A stretch of DNA of 64,000 bases from Microbispora sp. NBC_01189 (GTDB lineage Bacteria; Actinomycetota; Actinomycetes; Streptosporangiales; Streptosporangiaceae): contig NZ_CP108581.1 of assembly GCF_036010665.1 (NCBI RefSeq), positions 2,111,501-2,175,500 of the forward strand. The letters run 5' to 3'. A model generated the notes under the pieces. The model had not been told where the DNA came from, ran no database searches, and saw only the letters and a program-made list of their open reading frames with translations. The first letter of the stretch is position 1. The number at the start of each line of letters is the position of its first letter. Below are positions 1 through 11,082 of this stretch, piece by piece. The position numbers were made by a program, and so were the translations under genes.

Positions 1-292
1 TCACACGCGTGGTCCGTTCTGTCCGGGTCTAATTCAGCATACCGTCCTCCCGGTATGTTTCGCCGGTATTCACCGACCCCTCACCCTGCTTGCAGAGAGG
101 CGCAAAAACATACATTCTTGAAGGTATATTTCTTCTGGTGTGGTCCGGGACACCTTCGCACGCGACCGCGCGAGCGCCTGACGAACTCCCGATCTGGAGA
201 TGGAGTGTGGAGAAATGGCTGAAACGTACGGCCGATTTCGTGCTGCCGGCACACGCGGCGAACGTCGCGGCGGAACCGAGACGAGCGCGACG
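1..292. other. Left-edge stretch without a convincing gene
   Basis: No reading frame here has both a plausible ribosome binding site and a recognisable product. The first 170 bases are less GC-rich than the surroundings, as expected for a promoter-containing intergenic region upstream of the oxidoreductase at 293, but I could not fix a -35/-10 pair. Confidence 0.5.
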
Positions 293-1294
293 ATGCGCGC
301 GGCGGTCTGTGCCCGGGCGGGTGGTCCGGAGGTGCTCGAGATCCGCGAGCTGCCGGTGCCCTCGGTCCGCGAGGGCTGGAGCCTGGTCCGGGTCATGGGC
401 GCGGGCCTGAACCGATCGGAGCTGAGGACCCGTCAGGGCCACTCGCCGAACGTGAGGTTCCCGCGGGTGCTCGGGATCGAGTGCGTGGGAACGGTCGCGG
501 CCTCGACCGACGCCGCGCTGCCGGTCGGCCAGACTGTCGCGGCCGTGATGGGAGAGATGGGCCGCGAGTTCGACGGCGGATACGCGGAATACGCGCTGCT
601 GCCGAACTCTTTGCTCATGCCGGTCTCCACCACGTTGACCTGGGACGTGCTGGCCGCGCTGCCGGAGACGTACCTGACCGCGCAGGGCTCGCTGGACGCG
701 CTGGGCATCGTGCCCGGCGCGGCTGGTCGCCTGCTGATCCGCGGCGGCACCTCGTCGGTCGGCATGGCGGCGGCGTCGATCGCCTCCGCTTACGGCCTGC
801 GGACCGCCGCCACGACCCGGCGCCGGGAGAAGGCCGGCGCCCTGACCGCGGCCGGCGTCGACCACGTGCTCCTGGACGACGGAGGGTCGGACGGAGGGTC
901 ACTGGCGGACGACGTGCGCGGGATCTGGCCCGAGGGCCCGGACCACATCCTGGACCTGATCGGGACGGCCACGGTGCCGGACTCGCTGAAGCTGGTGCGC
1001 CGCGGCGGCACGGTGTGCGTGTCCGGCTCGCTCAGCGGCTGGCTGATCAGGGAGTTCGAGCCGATCGCGATGATCCCGCCCGGCACGAAGCTCACGGCCT
1101 TCCACAGCGACAGCCTGAAAGGCGCCGCCGGTGCGCCGGTGCTGCAGCGGGTCGTCGACGAGGTCCAGGCCGGCGTCTACCGGCCCAACGTCGACCGGGT
1201 CTTCGACCTGGGCGACATCGCCGAGGCGCACCGGTACATGGAGAACGACCAGGCCACCGGGAAGGTTGTCGTGTTGCCCCACACCGAGTTCTGA
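293..1294 (+). CDS. MDR-family NAD(P)H:quinone oxidoreductase-like protein
   Basis: Medium-chain dehydrogenase/reductase of 333 residues. The N-terminal GroES-like half begins MRAAVCARAGGPEVLE, a typical quinone-oxidoreductase opening. The Rossmann half carries the nucleotide loop GGTSSVG, followed by AAASIASAYG. No cluster of structural zinc cysteines and no classical zinc-binding GHE motif is visible, so a zinc-free quinone reductase or enoyl-reductase-type enzyme is more likely than a true alcohol dehydrogenase. The C-terminus ends with the family-typical segment on FDLGDIAEAHRYME and GKVVVLP. An in-frame start 93 bases upstream would add 31 residues with no family homology, so ATG 293 was chosen; its ribosome binding site is weak. 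It stands alone, and its substrate cannot be inferred. Confidence 0.85.
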   Translation: MRAAVCARAGGPEVLEIRELPVPSVREGWSLVRVMGAGLNRSELRTRQGHSPNVRFPRVLGIECVGTVAASTDAALPVGQTVAAVMGEMGREFDGGYAEYALLPNSLLMPVSTTLTWDVLAALPETYLTAQGSLDALGIVPGAAGRLLIRGGTSSVGMAAASIASAYGLRTAATTRRREKAGALTAAGVDHVLLDDGGSDGGSLADDVRGIWPEGPDHILDLIGTATVPDSLKLVRRGGTVCVSGSLSGWLIREFEPIAMIPPGTKLTAFHSDSLKGAAGAPVLQRVVDEVQAGVYRPNVDRVFDLGDIAEAHRYMENDQATGKVVVLPHTEF

Positions 1295-1401
1295 TGCGAG
1301 CCGCATCCTCACTCGCACAACGAGGAGCCACGCCGTCTCAGACGTGAAACCCTGCGGAAAGCACCACGCAGGACAGGCAGGTGAAGGGGCCTCGCGGCGG
1401 A

Positions 1402-1776
1402 TCAGGCGTCCGACTTCCCGGCGCCGGTCAGCCACTCGGCGAGGACGGCGGCCTGGCTGTGCTCGACGTCGCGGGTGGCGGTCAGCAGCGTCAGCCTGTC
1501 GTGGCCGGCGATGTCCCGCAGATGATCCACGGCCTGCCGCCGCGCGGGCTCGCGCAGTTCGGTGAGGTAGCGCCGCCGGAACTCGGCGAACCGGGCGGGC
1601 TCGTGGCCGTACCAGCGGCGCAGTTCGGTGGAAGGGGCGACGTCGCGCAGCCACTCGTCGAGATGCGCGTCCGCCCTGCGCATCCCCCGTGGCCAGACGC
1701 GGTCGACGAGCACCCGCCTGCCGTCCTCGGGAGAGGACTCCTCGTAGATCCTGCGGTACGTGACGTCCTTGGTCAT
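1402..1776 (-). CDS. DUF488 family protein
   Basis: Small soluble protein of 124 residues in the DUF488 family. The family hallmarks are visible: RIYEESSPEDGRRVLVDRVW, PRGMRR, WLRDVAPSTELRRWYGHEP, and a C-terminal LTLLTATRDVEHSQA segment. The biochemical function of the family is not established, so none is assigned. ATG 1776 is preceded by GGGGAG at good spacing, which decides the start over longer frames. It is divergently arranged with the GH15 gene at 1949, so the 170 bases between them should hold both promoters. Confidence 0.85.
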   Translation of the reverse strand: MTKDVTYRRIYEESSPEDGRRVLVDRVWPRGMRRADAHLDEWLRDVAPSTELRRWYGHEPARFAEFRRRYLTELREPARRQAVDHLRDIAGHDRLTLLTATRDVEHSQAAVLAEWLTGAGKSDA

Positions 1777-1948
1777 GGCAGTGCTCCCCGGCCGGCTGCA
1801 CCCATTCACCAGTTGACGCCGGGCTGGGACCGGCACGCAACCAGGCTGCGGACCAGTGCTGTTCACGAATCCATGGCGTCCGGTGGCCCGGGCCCTCACA
1901 TGGGGACACGCCCGGACGACGCGCCGCCCCGCGAGTAGCGTGGTCCAC

Positions 1949-3703
1949 ATGCGGATCGAGGACTACGCCCTCATCGGGGACACGCAGTCTGCCGCCCTCG
2001 TCGGTCGCGACGGATCGATCGACTGGCTCTGCCTTCCCCGGTTCGACTCCCCCGCCTGCTTCGCCAAGCTCCTCGGTGACGAGTCCAACGGGTTCTGGCG
2101 GCTCGCCCCCGCCGGGCACGAGATGGCCACGCGGCGCGCGTACATCGACGACACGCTGATCCTCGAGACGATCTGGGAGACCTCCACGGGGACCGTCAAG
2201 GTCATCGACTTCATGCCTCCCCGGCACGCCGACCCCGCCCTGGTCCGGATCGTGGAGGGCGTGTCCGGGATCGTGGACATGACCACGGAGATCAGCATCC
2301 GGTTCGACTACGGCAGCATCGTCCCCTGGGCCCGCCGCCTGGGCGGCCGCCTCCACGCCATCGGCGGGCCCGACTCGGTCTGGATCGACACTGCCGTCAA
2401 CCTCAGGGGCAGCGGCGACCGGCACACCGGCGTCTTCACGGTCGGCGCGGGGCAACGCCGGTCGTTCGTGTTCACGTGGCACCCCTCGCACCAGCCGGAA
2501 CCCGGCATCATCGATCCCGGCGAGCAGTTCACCGAGACCAGCCGGTTCTGGACGGGGTGGGCCTCCCGCTGCTGGCTCCCGGGCCGCTGCCGCGCCACCG
2601 TGATCCGCTCCCTCATCACGCTCAAGGCGCTCACCTACAGCCCGACCGGCGGCGTCGTGGCGGCTCCCACCACGTCACTGCCCGAGCATCTCGGCGGGGT
2701 GCGCAACTGGGACTACCGATACTGCTGGCTGCGCGACGCCGCGATGACACTCGACGCCCTGACCGAGTCCGGATACGTCGCCGAGGCGGGCGCCTGGCTC
2801 GACTGGCTGCTCCGCGCCGTCGCGGGCCGCCCGGAGGACCTCCAGATCATGTACGGCGTGGCAGGCGAAAGGCGCCTGCCCGAGCAGACGCTCGACTGGC
2901 TTCCCGGGTTCGAGGGCTCCCGGCCGGTGCGGATCGGCAACGGCGCGGCCGGCCAGCTTCAGCTCGACGTCTACGGCGAGGTGCTCAACTGCCTCTACCG
3001 GGCCCGCAAGCTGGGGATGCCGCCCCACGACTACGCCTGGACCATCGTCAGCCGGCTGATGGACTTCCTGGAGCGCAGCTGGACCCAGCCCGACGAGGGC
3101 CTGTGGGAGGTGCGCGGCCCGCGGCGGCACTTCGTCCACTCCAAGGTCATGGCGTGGGTGGCGGTCGACCGTCAGGTACGCGCGATCGAGGAGCTCGGCC
3201 ACACCGGTCCCCTCCGGCGCTGGCGCGCGATGCGGGCCCGGATCCACGCCGAGGTCTGCGACAGGGGCTTCGACCGCGAACGCGGCACGTTCACCCAGTC
3301 GTACGGCTCTCGCGAACTCGACGCGGCGCTGCTTCTCATCCCGATCGTCGGCTTTCTGCCTCCCGAGGACCCCCGGGTCATCGGCACGATCGACGCGATC
3401 CAACGCGAGCTGATGACCGACTGCTTCGTGCTGCGCTATCCGATCTCCGAGAGCAACGACGTCGACGGCCTGCCCGGAGCCGAGGGCGCCTTCCTCGCCT
3501 GCAGCTTCTGGCTGGCCGAGGCGCTCGACCTCGTCGGCCGCAAGGACGAGGCCAGAGACCTGTTCGCGCGGCTACTGACTCTCAGCAACGACGTCGGCCT
3601 GCTCCCCGAGGAGTACGACCCCGTCCAGGGGCGCCATCTGGGCAACTTCCCGCAGGCCTTCACCCACCTCCACCTGATCCACACGGCCCTCGCGCTCTGC
3701 TGA
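1949..3703 (+). CDS. GH15 family glycosidase (trehalase/glucoamylase-like)
   Basis: Cytoplasmic enzyme of 584 residues with no signal peptide. It starts MRIEDYALIGDTQSAALVGR followed by DGSIDWLCLPRFDSPA, the N-terminal domain typical of actinobacterial GH15 proteins. The (alpha/alpha)6 catalytic domain shows GGVRNWDYRYCWLRDA near residues 248-263, the sugar-binding segment of the family, and LLPEEYDP near residue 553, which holds a family-typical acidic residue. Mycobacterial relatives are trehalases, while other members act on alpha-glucans; the sequence alone does not choose. The start was set by the conserved N-terminus. The gene is convergent with the GH62 gene and shares a terminator-like hairpin with it. 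Confidence 0.9.
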   Translation: MRIEDYALIGDTQSAALVGRDGSIDWLCLPRFDSPACFAKLLGDESNGFWRLAPAGHEMATRRAYIDDTLILETIWETSTGTVKVIDFMPPRHADPALVRIVEGVSGIVDMTTEISIRFDYGSIVPWARRLGGRLHAIGGPDSVWIDTAVNLRGSGDRHTGVFTVGAGQRRSFVFTWHPSHQPEPGIIDPGEQFTETSRFWTGWASRCWLPGRCRATVIRSLITLKALTYSPTGGVVAAPTTSLPEHLGGVRNWDYRYCWLRDAAMTLDALTESGYVAEAGAWLDWLLRAVAGRPEDLQIMYGVAGERRLPEQTLDWLPGFEGSRPVRIGNGAAGQLQLDVYGEVLNCLYRARKLGMPPHDYAWTIVSRLMDFLERSWTQPDEGLWEVRGPRRHFVHSKVMAWVAVDRQVRAIEELGHTGPLRRWRAMRARIHAEVCDRGFDRERGTFTQSYGSRELDAALLLIPIVGFLPPEDPRVIGTIDAIQRELMTDCFVLRYPISESNDVDGLPGAEGAFLACSFWLAEALDLVGRKDEARDLFARLLTLSNDVGLLPEEYDPVQGRHLGNFPQAFTHLHLIHTALALC

Positions 3704-3748
3704 CGCCGCTCGCTCGGGCAGCGGATGATTCGGGGCCTGACATGGCTG

Positions 3749-3779
3749 GGGCGGGCCCGGCGTTGTGCCGAACCCGCCC
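3749..3779. terminator. Hairpin between convergent GH15 and GH62 genes
   Basis: GGGCGGG pairs with CCCGCCC, with an inner GGC/GCC pair. There is only a two-base T run after it on the + strand. Its position between converging genes suggests a shared bidirectional terminator. Just beyond it, a 16-base unit beginning CCTGTGTCATGCC is repeated in tandem at about 3830-3860, before the GH62 stop codon. Confidence 0.5.
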
Positions 3780-3858
3780 GTTCAGGTCCACCCGGTCCTG
3801 GCGTTCAGACGTCAGGACGTACGGGCGGGACCTGTGTCATGCCTTACCTGTGTCATGC

Positions 3859-5352
3859 CTAGCGCTGCAGGGTCAGGACGCCCGGGCGGTAGGGCAGGAG
3901 ACCGTAGTCGCCGCCGGAGCTGGGGCTGCGGCCCTGGTAGAGCAGCTGCAGGTTGCAGGGGTCGACGGTCTTGGTCTGGTCGGGGTTGCTGCGGACCAGG
4001 TCACCGTGGCTGATGTCGTTGGTCCAGGTGGCGCCGCTGTTGGCCTTGCCGGCGAACGGGTTGCTCTCGCTGGCGGCGTTCGGCGTCCACGAACCGCTCA
4101 GGCTGTCGGCCGTGAACGAGCGGAAGTAGCGGCCCTGCGAGCCGATCGCCTCGACGAGCATGAGGTACTTGTTCTGGTTCTGCAGCTTGTAGACCTCGAC
4201 GCCCTCGAACAGGTTGTTGGTCGAGTCGCTCATGATCTGGGTGTAGTTCGAGCCGAAGTTGCCCGGGAAGTTCCCGATGGGCATGCTCGACCGGTAGATC
4301 TTGCCGTTGTCCCCGGCGAAGAACAGGTACATGTTCTGGCCGTCACCGATGATCGTCTGGTCGATCGGGCCGGTGCCGGAGCCGGAGATGCTCGCGGTGG
4401 ACAGGGTCTGCTGCGACGACCAGCCGTTGGGGTTGCTGGGGTCGCTGGAGGTGCGGTAGGAGAAGGCGGTCCCGCCCCACTGGTAGGTGAGCACCCAGAT
4501 GTTCTTCGGCGCGAAGTAGAACAGCGTCGGCGCGACAGCGGAGAAGTTCATCCCGTTCTGACTGGCCGAGGCCATGTCGGACCAGTTCGTGAACAGGCCG
4601 AAGTTCATGGAACCCCAGCTCGACCCGTTGTCGTGGGTCGTCGCGTAGACGAGGTGCTTGCCGTTGTAGACGACGTTGGTGAAGTCCTTGAGCGAGGCCC
4701 AGCCCGACTTCGGATTCGCCAGCGAGCCCGTCGAGGTCCAGCGGTACGACGACGGCAGGTTGCACGTGCCGCCGGTCGGCGTCACCGTCGGGGTCGCGGT
4801 CGGCGTCGCGGACGGAGACTGGGTCGGGCCGCCTCCGGAGGTGGTCCACTTCTGGTTGGTCCCGCCGTGGCAGGTCCACAGGTAGACGGCGGACCCGTTG
4901 GCCGTGCCGTAGTTGCTCACGTCCAGGCACAGACCCGACTGCACGCCCGTGACCGACCCGTCGGCGTTCAGGCGCCACTTCTGGTTGGCCTGGCCGTTAC
5001 AGGTATAGATGACCACCTTGGTGCCGTTCGCGGTGCCCTGACCGTAGGCGTCCACGCACCGCGTGCCGTTGAACGTCCGCAGCTCACCCGCCGAGTTGAA
5101 CTCGAACGCCTGGTTGGCCTGGCCGTTGCAGTCCCAGATCTGCAGACCCGTGCCCACCGCGTCGGTGTTACCCGCCACGTCGAGGCATCGGCCTGACCCG
5201 GCGCCCACCAGCGGAGCCGCCGCCGCCGACGCGGGCGCCGCCGATACCAGCGCCGCGGCCAGCACCGTCACCAGCGCGGCGGACACACGCGCCGCCACGG
5301 TGACATGGGAACGCCACCGGCCGGCAGCCGAACGGATGGGGGGTGAATGCAT
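3859..5352 (-). CDS. Secreted GH62 alpha-L-arabinofuranosidase with CBM13 (ricin-type) domain
   Basis: Exported hydrolase of 497 residues expected to remove arabinose side chains from arabinoxylan. Residues 1 to about 45 form a long signal peptide (Arg-containing N-region, Ala-rich core, ASA cleavage region). Residues about 46-170 are a beta-trefoil CBM13 with three repeats, each ending in a QxW-like segment (NQAFEF, NQKWRL, NQKWTT). A Thr/Pro-rich linker (about 172-195) leads to the GH62 domain, which opens [20 protein letters not shown] and contains [18 protein letters not shown]. Length and domain order match characterised Streptomyces GH62-CBM13 enzymes. ATG 5352 is preceded by AGGAGT. 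A LacI-type operator lies about 55 bases upstream, implying sugar-controlled expression. Confidence 0.93.
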   Translation of the reverse strand: MHSPPIRSAAGRWRSHVTVAARVSAALVTVLAAALVSAAPASAAAAPLVGAGSGRCLDVAGNTDAVGTGLQIWDCNGQANQAFEFNSAGELRTFNGTRCVDAYGQGTANGTKVVIYTCNGQANQKWRLNADGSVTGVQSGLCLDVSNYGTANGSAVYLWTCHGGTNQKWTTSGGGPTQSPSATPTATPTVTPTGGTCNLPSSYRWTSTGSLANPKSGWASLKDFTNVVYNGKHLVYATTHDNGSSWGSMNFGLFTNWSDMASASQNGMNFSAVAPTLFYFAPKNIWVLTYQWGGTAFSYRTSSDPSNPNGWSSQQTLSTASISGSGTGPIDQTIIGDGQNMYLFFAGDNGKIYRSSMPIGNFPGNFGSNYTQIMSDSTNNLFEGVEVYKLQNQNKYLMLVEAIGSQGRYFRSFTADSLSGSWTPNAASESNPFAGKANSGATWTNDISHGDLVRSNPDQTKTVDPCNLQLLYQGRSPSSGGDYGLLPYRPGVLTLQR

Positions 5353-5662
5353 GGTCTACTCCTGAGGGTGGGTCGAGGCGGGGGCCTGAGTCGTACGGGA
5401 GAGCTTTGTTAGCGCTAACATTTTCTATGGCACGAGAGGTCGCGTCCACAGGCGTCAAAGTCGGTGGTAATGGCGGAGCAAACTAGGACACCCCGGGTGG
5501 CGTCAAGGGGCCGATCGAGAGTCCCGGCGGCACTTCGGCCTTCTGGAGCGCATCTAACTGGCGTTACCGCCCCGGACCGCACAGGACGCGCGACAACCTC
5601 GTGATGAAACTTTCACACGCGCGCCACGCCGGTGGAGGTCTGCCCCGAAGACCACGGCTTGG
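5353..5662. other. Intergenic stretch upstream of the GH62 gene
   Basis: Apart from the operator at 5407-5420, nothing gene-like is seen. On the minus strand, TGTGGA-N17-TAGAAA immediately upstream of the operator is a possible but weak promoter whose transcript start would fall inside the operator. The right end is the 3' flank of the decayed ATPase gene. Confidence 0.4.
5407..5420. promoter_or_regulatory. LacI-family operator for the GH62 gene
   Basis: TGTTAGCGCTAACA is a perfect 14-base palindrome with the central CG typical of LacI/GalR-type operators. It sits about 55 bases upstream of the GH62 start. The same half-site (GTTAGCGCTAAC core) is widely seen upstream of actinomycete plant-polysaccharide genes. 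No lacI-type gene is present in the window, so the regulator is encoded elsewhere. Confidence 0.75.
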
Positions 5663-6619
5663 TCAGGCGTAGAGGTCGTCAAGGGTGACCAGGCGCACGT
5701 CGCCCCCTGGTCCGGCGCCGAGTTCCGCCGTGAATCCGGCGCCCGAATAACATGTGAGCACCGTGTCGCGCGTGTCGTACCCCTTGGCGGTGAGCAGATC
5801 GCGCGCACGACGGAGCCGGGCCACATGCTCGGCCCCCATGACCCGGTCCCACTTGACCTCGCCCAGCGACAGAACACGTCGCGGGCGCCCATGATCCACG
5901 GGCGCAAGGACGGCGACATCGACCTCGATCCGCGTACGGTTGGCGGGATCCGGCACGACTCCGCTCCCCACCTCACCGGCCGCGGCATCGGCGTCCAGGG
6001 CGTACTCGCGGCAGAGCACCTCGACGTGGGGGCCGACGACCTGCGACAGGAAACGTGCCCCGCTGCCCCGCCACACCGTCGCCGCGTCCCCGCGCTCCAG
6101 CCGCGCCCACTCCCTGACCATGATCGCCTGATAGAACGTGATGAGCGGTTCGGCCACCCGGTAGCAACTCCGGTTCGGCCGGAAGAGATCGCGTTCTTTG
6201 ACCAGGAGATGGCTGTCTTCCAGGACGCGGAGCGGATGCGCGATCTCGTTGGACTTCCGCCCCACATAGCCGGCGATCCCCCCTGACGTCGTGTTTCCGT
6301 CGGCGACGGCGGCGAGGACGAACTCCTTCCGGTAGGCCGGCGTCCCGCCCACCACCGCATGGACCTGGACCGCCAGAACGCGGGTCGCCGATCCCCCAGG
6401 GCCAAGCTCCCGCTGGATGATCGAGGGCAGTTCCGGAGACGCCTTGACGAGGTACGGAAACTCGTCCAGCACGACAGGCACCGGCCGATCCCGCACAACC
6501 GTGAAAAGGTAGGGGATGGCGTCGATCCAGTCGCGGAAGGGCGGAACCGGAGCGCCGGTGAACCTGATCAGTTCGTCGGCGAAAGAGGCGCAACGCCACC
6601 GCCTCCGTCTGCGAACCAC
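5663..6619 (-). pseudogene. Decayed DUF234-type AAA ATPase
   Basis: The frame encodes 318 residues resembling the C-terminal two thirds of the archaeal-type ATPases with a C-terminal DUF234 domain. Recognisable parts are PVPVVLDEFPYL (Walker B-like), VHAVVGGTPAYRKEF, and the nuclease-like tail RTRIEVDVAV...VLSLGEVKWD. The P-loop region is missing: the frame begins at a GTG inside an Arg-rich stretch and joins directly to FADELIRFTGAP. A second gap is visible after QRELGPGGSATRVL, where family members normally have about 50 more residues before the VHAVVGGTPAY motif. Two in-frame deletions removing the nucleotide-binding site point to a dead gene, although the frame is still open. Confidence 0.65.
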
Positions 6620-6643
6620 AGTTGACTCAACCGTACTTCACCA

Positions 6644-7138
6644 TCAGCGCCGGTTCGCTCGCACGCGCCGGGAGCCGACGGACATGGCGACGGCACCGGC
6701 AGCGCAGGCGATGGCGGCGAGCAGCGGTGGCGCCCATGGAGTGGGGCCGCTGACGTAGTCCGGTTGGCTGCCCGCGCTCACGTCCGCCGGTGTGAACGGC
6801 CCTGGACGTTCGTCCACGAACACCACCAGGTTAACCACCGCAATGACGCCGAGGAGTGAGGCGCCGGCCATCCCTGTGCGCCACCACAGCCACGAGAGGC
6901 CCGACGCTGACAGGGCGAGCAGCGGCAGGACACCCGCCACGAGGAGATCGAGCGCGAGCAGGTGGCGTGCGTCGACCCCGACGAAATGCCCGGCGAAAGA
7001 GACGAGCGGCAGGTAGCCGACGCCGCCGCGCGTGGTCAGGGCCATCAGCACGGCCGGCACCGCTGAGACGACCACCGCCAGGGCCATCCACGGCCACACC
7101 CGGCGACCGGCCCGGTCTCGTCCCGCCTTCCCGATCAC
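6644..7138 (-). CDS. Small integral membrane protein, unknown function
   Basis: Predicted protein of 164 residues with four likely transmembrane helices: WMALAVVVSAVPAVLMAL, a Leu-rich helix around LLALDLLVAGVLPLLALSA, one around SLLGVIAVVNLVVFV, and a C-terminal APPLLAAIACAAGAVAM. The ends are Arg-rich. I do not recognise the family. The GTG start at 7138 has no clear ribosome binding site, so the exact start is uncertain. Codon-position GC bias and membrane topology support a real gene. Confidence 0.55.
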   Translation of the reverse strand: MIGKAGRDRAGRRVWPWMALAVVVSAVPAVLMALTTRGGVGYLPLVSFAGHFVGVDARHLLALDLLVAGVLPLLALSASGLSWLWWRTGMAGASLLGVIAVVNLVVFVDERPGPFTPADVSAGSQPDYVSGPTPWAPPLLAAIACAAGAVAMSVGSRRVRANRR

Positions 7139-7227
7139 CAGCGAATCGTACGGGACCGCCGCAGTGAGGGCTTGCCCTCACGGTGCCGCTTCACCGACTC
7201 CGAGACGGCTCCTCCGCGAATGACGAA

Positions 7228-7258
7228 GGCCCCGGAACTCCGCGAGGAGCCCGGGGCC
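7228..7258 (-). terminator. Hairpin downstream of the cold-shock gene
   Basis: GGCCCCGG and CCGGGGCC form the outer stem, with CTCC-GCGA-GGAG forming an inner stem and tetraloop. It lies about 60 bases after the cold-shock stop codon on the minus strand and is followed there by TTCGTCATT, a weak T-rich tail. Confidence 0.6.
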
Positions 7259-7320
7259 TGATGCCGTCGGACGGCGGGCCTCACCTCAGTGGGCCCGGCA
7301 TCGGCGGTGTGAAACGCTGC

Positions 7321-7524
7321 TTAGAGCGGCCGAACCTGCTCGGCCTGCGGGCCCTTGGCCCCCTGGCCGGCGGTGTACTCGACCCGCTGGTTCTCCTCCA
7401 GCGAGCGGTAGCCGCGGCTGTCAATGGCCGAGTAGTGGACGAAGACGTCCGGAGTGCCGTCGTCGGGGGCGATGAAGCCGAAGCCCTTCTCGGCGTTGAA
7501 CCACTTGACGGTTCCCTGGGCCAT
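7321..7524 (-). CDS. cspA: Cold-shock protein (CspA family)
   Basis: Single OB-fold nucleic-acid-binding protein of 67 residues, the standard length. Both RNA-binding motifs are intact: KGFGFI (RNP1, residues about 13-18) and DVFVHYSAI (RNP2, about 27-35), after the signature start [12 protein letters not shown]. It should act as a cytoplasmic RNA/DNA chaperone. GGAGAAAG lies just upstream of ATG 7524. An in-frame start 114 bases upstream would add residues with no family counterpart and was rejected. The following 1 kb carries no gene on this strand, which leaves room for the long 5' leader usual for such genes. Confidence 0.95.
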   Translation of the reverse strand: MAQGTVKWFNAEKGFGFIAPDDGTPDVFVHYSAIDSRGYRSLEENQRVEYTAGQGAKGPQAEQVRPL

Positions 7525-7812
7525 ACTGCTTTCTCCTTCATGAGACGATCTCGAGAGGCCACGGGTGTGATCCCTCGGGCTGCTGCGACCGACCGCCTCG
7601 GGAAAGCCTCGGCTCCGTACGGCAACGCCCGCTGTCACTACTCAGCAAGCGCTTCAACGCATACTGGTACTTCGACACAACCTCTGGATCCGACACTACA
7701 CGCCACACCCCGGTTCTCGCGCCCCTGTTCCGCAAAACCTGTACGCGCCACGCGGGCCGTGCCCGCCCACCGGTCGGAGGCGCGCCGGGCGTCCACCGGT
7801 TACGGTCACCCC

Positions 7813-7986
7813 GTGACCTCTTCCTACTCCGCCTTCCTGCAAGAGGACATGACCACCGGCATTTTCGGTCACCCATGGGAGTGGACCCTCTGCGCCTTCG
7901 GCGAGCCGACGGCCGGCTCCTTGGTGACACTTCTCACGTCCTGGCTGCCGGTCAAACGAGCATCGCCCGCCACGGCAGGGCCCTGA
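7813..7986 (+). pseudogene. Fragment resembling the C-terminal part of DUF2716 proteins
   Basis: A 57-codon stretch contains SAFLQEDMTTGIFGHPWEWT followed by LCAFGEP, close to the FLxEDxxxGTFGHPWExxLCVFG segment I associate with the end of DUF2716 proteins. Nothing upstream supplies the remaining 100 or so residues, and the GTG at its head has no ribosome binding site. It is most simply a truncated remnant; the family assignment is from memory. Confidence 0.4.
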
Positions 7987-8216
7987 CCGATCTCTACGCG
8001 CCGTACGAGCGGATCACGACGTGGCTCCAGCCCGCCCGACCCGGCCCGGCGGCCGGCGGCCGGCTGTCATCCGGCGTCCGGGGCCGACAGCGCGGCGATC
8101 TTGGCGGGGTTCATCATCTGTCGCCGGAGCGGGCGGCGGTGACGAAGGCGGCGAGCAGACGGCAGCGACGTTGTCATCGACGTGTGGCACGCAGCGACGG
8201 TAGCGTTACTACGAAC

Positions 8217-8257
8217 GCCCCAGTGCCGCCTCTGATGCAAGCGGCCTGGGGCTTTTT
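8217..8257 (+). terminator. Strong intrinsic terminator (+ strand)
   Basis: GCCCCAG-T-GCCGC pairs with GCGGC-C-TGGGGC across a 10-base loop, followed directly by TTTTT. It insulates rox from upstream transcription. No intact + strand gene precedes it closely, so it probably served the degraded gene at 7813-7986. Confidence 0.8.
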
Positions 8258-8452
8258 CCATGGGGCAGCAGGCCGGGCGCCAGGCACACCGATGCAGTGT
8301 CGATCTTGGGGACACATCTGATCCGCGGCATCGCCGGCAACGCGCTCGCCGGTGCCTGGGCCGGAGGCACGCATGGGGGGGTAACTCACCCGTGTGCTGG
8401 TGCGGGGGCGCGGATCGGGTGACTGATCTCCCCCGCCACTATCAAGCTATAG

Positions 8453-9967
<1,515 letters not shown>

Positions 9968-10044
9968 AAGTGCGGCTGAGAGGGCGACTGAGAGGGCAAA
10001 GACAGCGCTGTCCAGACGACGGGAGATCGTCGCGTTGACTTCCC

Positions 10045-10088
10045 GGCGGCCGCCGGTTTCACTGAGATCCGCGCGGCCGCCCGCATTT
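10045..10088 (+). terminator. Hairpin downstream of rox
   Basis: GGCGGCCGC and GCGGCCGCC form a 9-base stem over an 18-19 base loop, followed within four bases by TTTT. It lies 78 bases after the rox stop codon. The long loop makes it only a moderate candidate. Confidence 0.5.
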
Positions 10089-10225
10089 TCCCATGTCAGA
10101 CAGCCTTCGTGACGAGGCCGCGCCGGGCCGGCCGGGCCGCCGACACTCGGCGCGCGTTCCGCCGCCCGTGGACGATCCGACGTACGGCCGGGCGCTGATC
10201 GACGAGCCGGGAAGGGGGCGCGCCG

Positions 10226-11062
10226 ATGGGCGAGGAGAGGGCCTCGAACGGAAACAGTGCCGTGACGGGCGGGAACAGGGTGCGGTATGAGAAGCGGGAG
10301 CACGTGGCCTGGGTGACCATCGACCGGCCCGAGGTGCTGAACGCGCTCGACCTGAGGACCCACGAGGAACTGGCCGCGATCTGGGACGACGTGGAGGCCG
10401 ACGACTCCGTACGGGTGGCCGTGCTGACCGGCGCCGGCGAGCGGGCGTTCTCCGTGGGGCAGGACCTGCGCGAGCGCGCGCGGCTCAACCGGCTGGGCGC
10501 GCCGGCGACGACGTTCGGCAGCCGCGGCCAGCCGGGCTGGCCGCGGCTCACCGAGCGCTTCGACATGACCACCCCGGTGATCGCGCGGGTCGACGGGTAC
10601 GCCCTGGGCGGCGGCTTCGAGCTCGCCCTGGCCTGCGATCTCATCATCGCCTCCGACCGGTCGGTGTTCGGTCTGCCCGAGGCGCGGCTGGGACTGGTGC
10701 CCGGCGCGGGCGGGGCGTTCCGGCTGGCACGGCAGCTTCCGCTCAAGACGGCCATGGGCTACCTGCTCACCGGCCGCCGGATGACGGCCGATCTGGCTTT
10801 GCGGCACGGGCTCGTCAACGACGTCGTCCCGGCCGGGGATCTGGACGTGTGCGTCGCCGGGTGGCTCGACGACCTGCTGAGCTGCGCACCGCTGTCGTTG
10901 CGCGCGATCAAGGAGGCGGTGCACAGCTCGCTCCATCTGCCGCTGGAGGCGGCCTTCGGCGCGGCGTACCCGTGGGAGGCCCGGCGGATGCGCAGCCGCG
11001 ACGCGATCGAGGGCCCCGCGGCTTTCAGCGAGAAACGCAAGCCCGTGTGGAACGGTGCGTAG
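10226..11062 (+). CDS. Enoyl-CoA hydratase/isomerase (crotonase) family protein
   Basis: Crotonase-fold protein of 278 residues. Oxyanion-hole segments are visible: [13 protein letters not shown] (first loop) and [20 protein letters not shown] (second), followed by [20 protein letters not shown] with the glutamate at the position of catalytic Glu144 of hydratases. The C-terminus ends [10 protein letters not shown], usual for acyl-CoA hydratases. ATG 10226 follows GAAGGGGG. It converges on the Hpg operon. Glycopeptide clusters use related hydratases (DpgB/DpgD) in dihydroxyphenylglycine synthesis, but no DpgA or DpgC is in the window, so a pathway role is unproven. Confidence 0.85.
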   Translation: MGEERASNGNSAVTGGNRVRYEKREHVAWVTIDRPEVLNALDLRTHEELAAIWDDVEADDSVRVAVLTGAGERAFSVGQDLRERARLNRLGAPATTFGSRGQPGWPRLTERFDMTTPVIARVDGYALGGGFELALACDLIIASDRSVFGLPEARLGLVPGAGGAFRLARQLPLKTAMGYLLTGRRMTADLALRHGLVNDVVPAGDLDVCVAGWLDDLLSCAPLSLRAIKEAVHSSLHLPLEAAFGAAYPWEARRMRSRDAIEGPAAFSEKRKPVWNGA

Positions 11063-11082
11063 CCACACTCCGGGCCGGCGGA

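Noticed and set aside
1345..1361. GAAACC-CTGCG-GAAAGC between the oxidoreductase and DUF488 genes as another member of the direct-repeat promoter set
   Set aside because: The second hexamer is imperfect, no TAG element lies ten bases on, and it is between the 3' ends of two genes far from the cluster.
10226..11062. Naming the crotonase DpgD
   Set aside because: The similarity is to the crotonase family in general, and the partner genes DpgA, DpgB and DpgC are not in the window.
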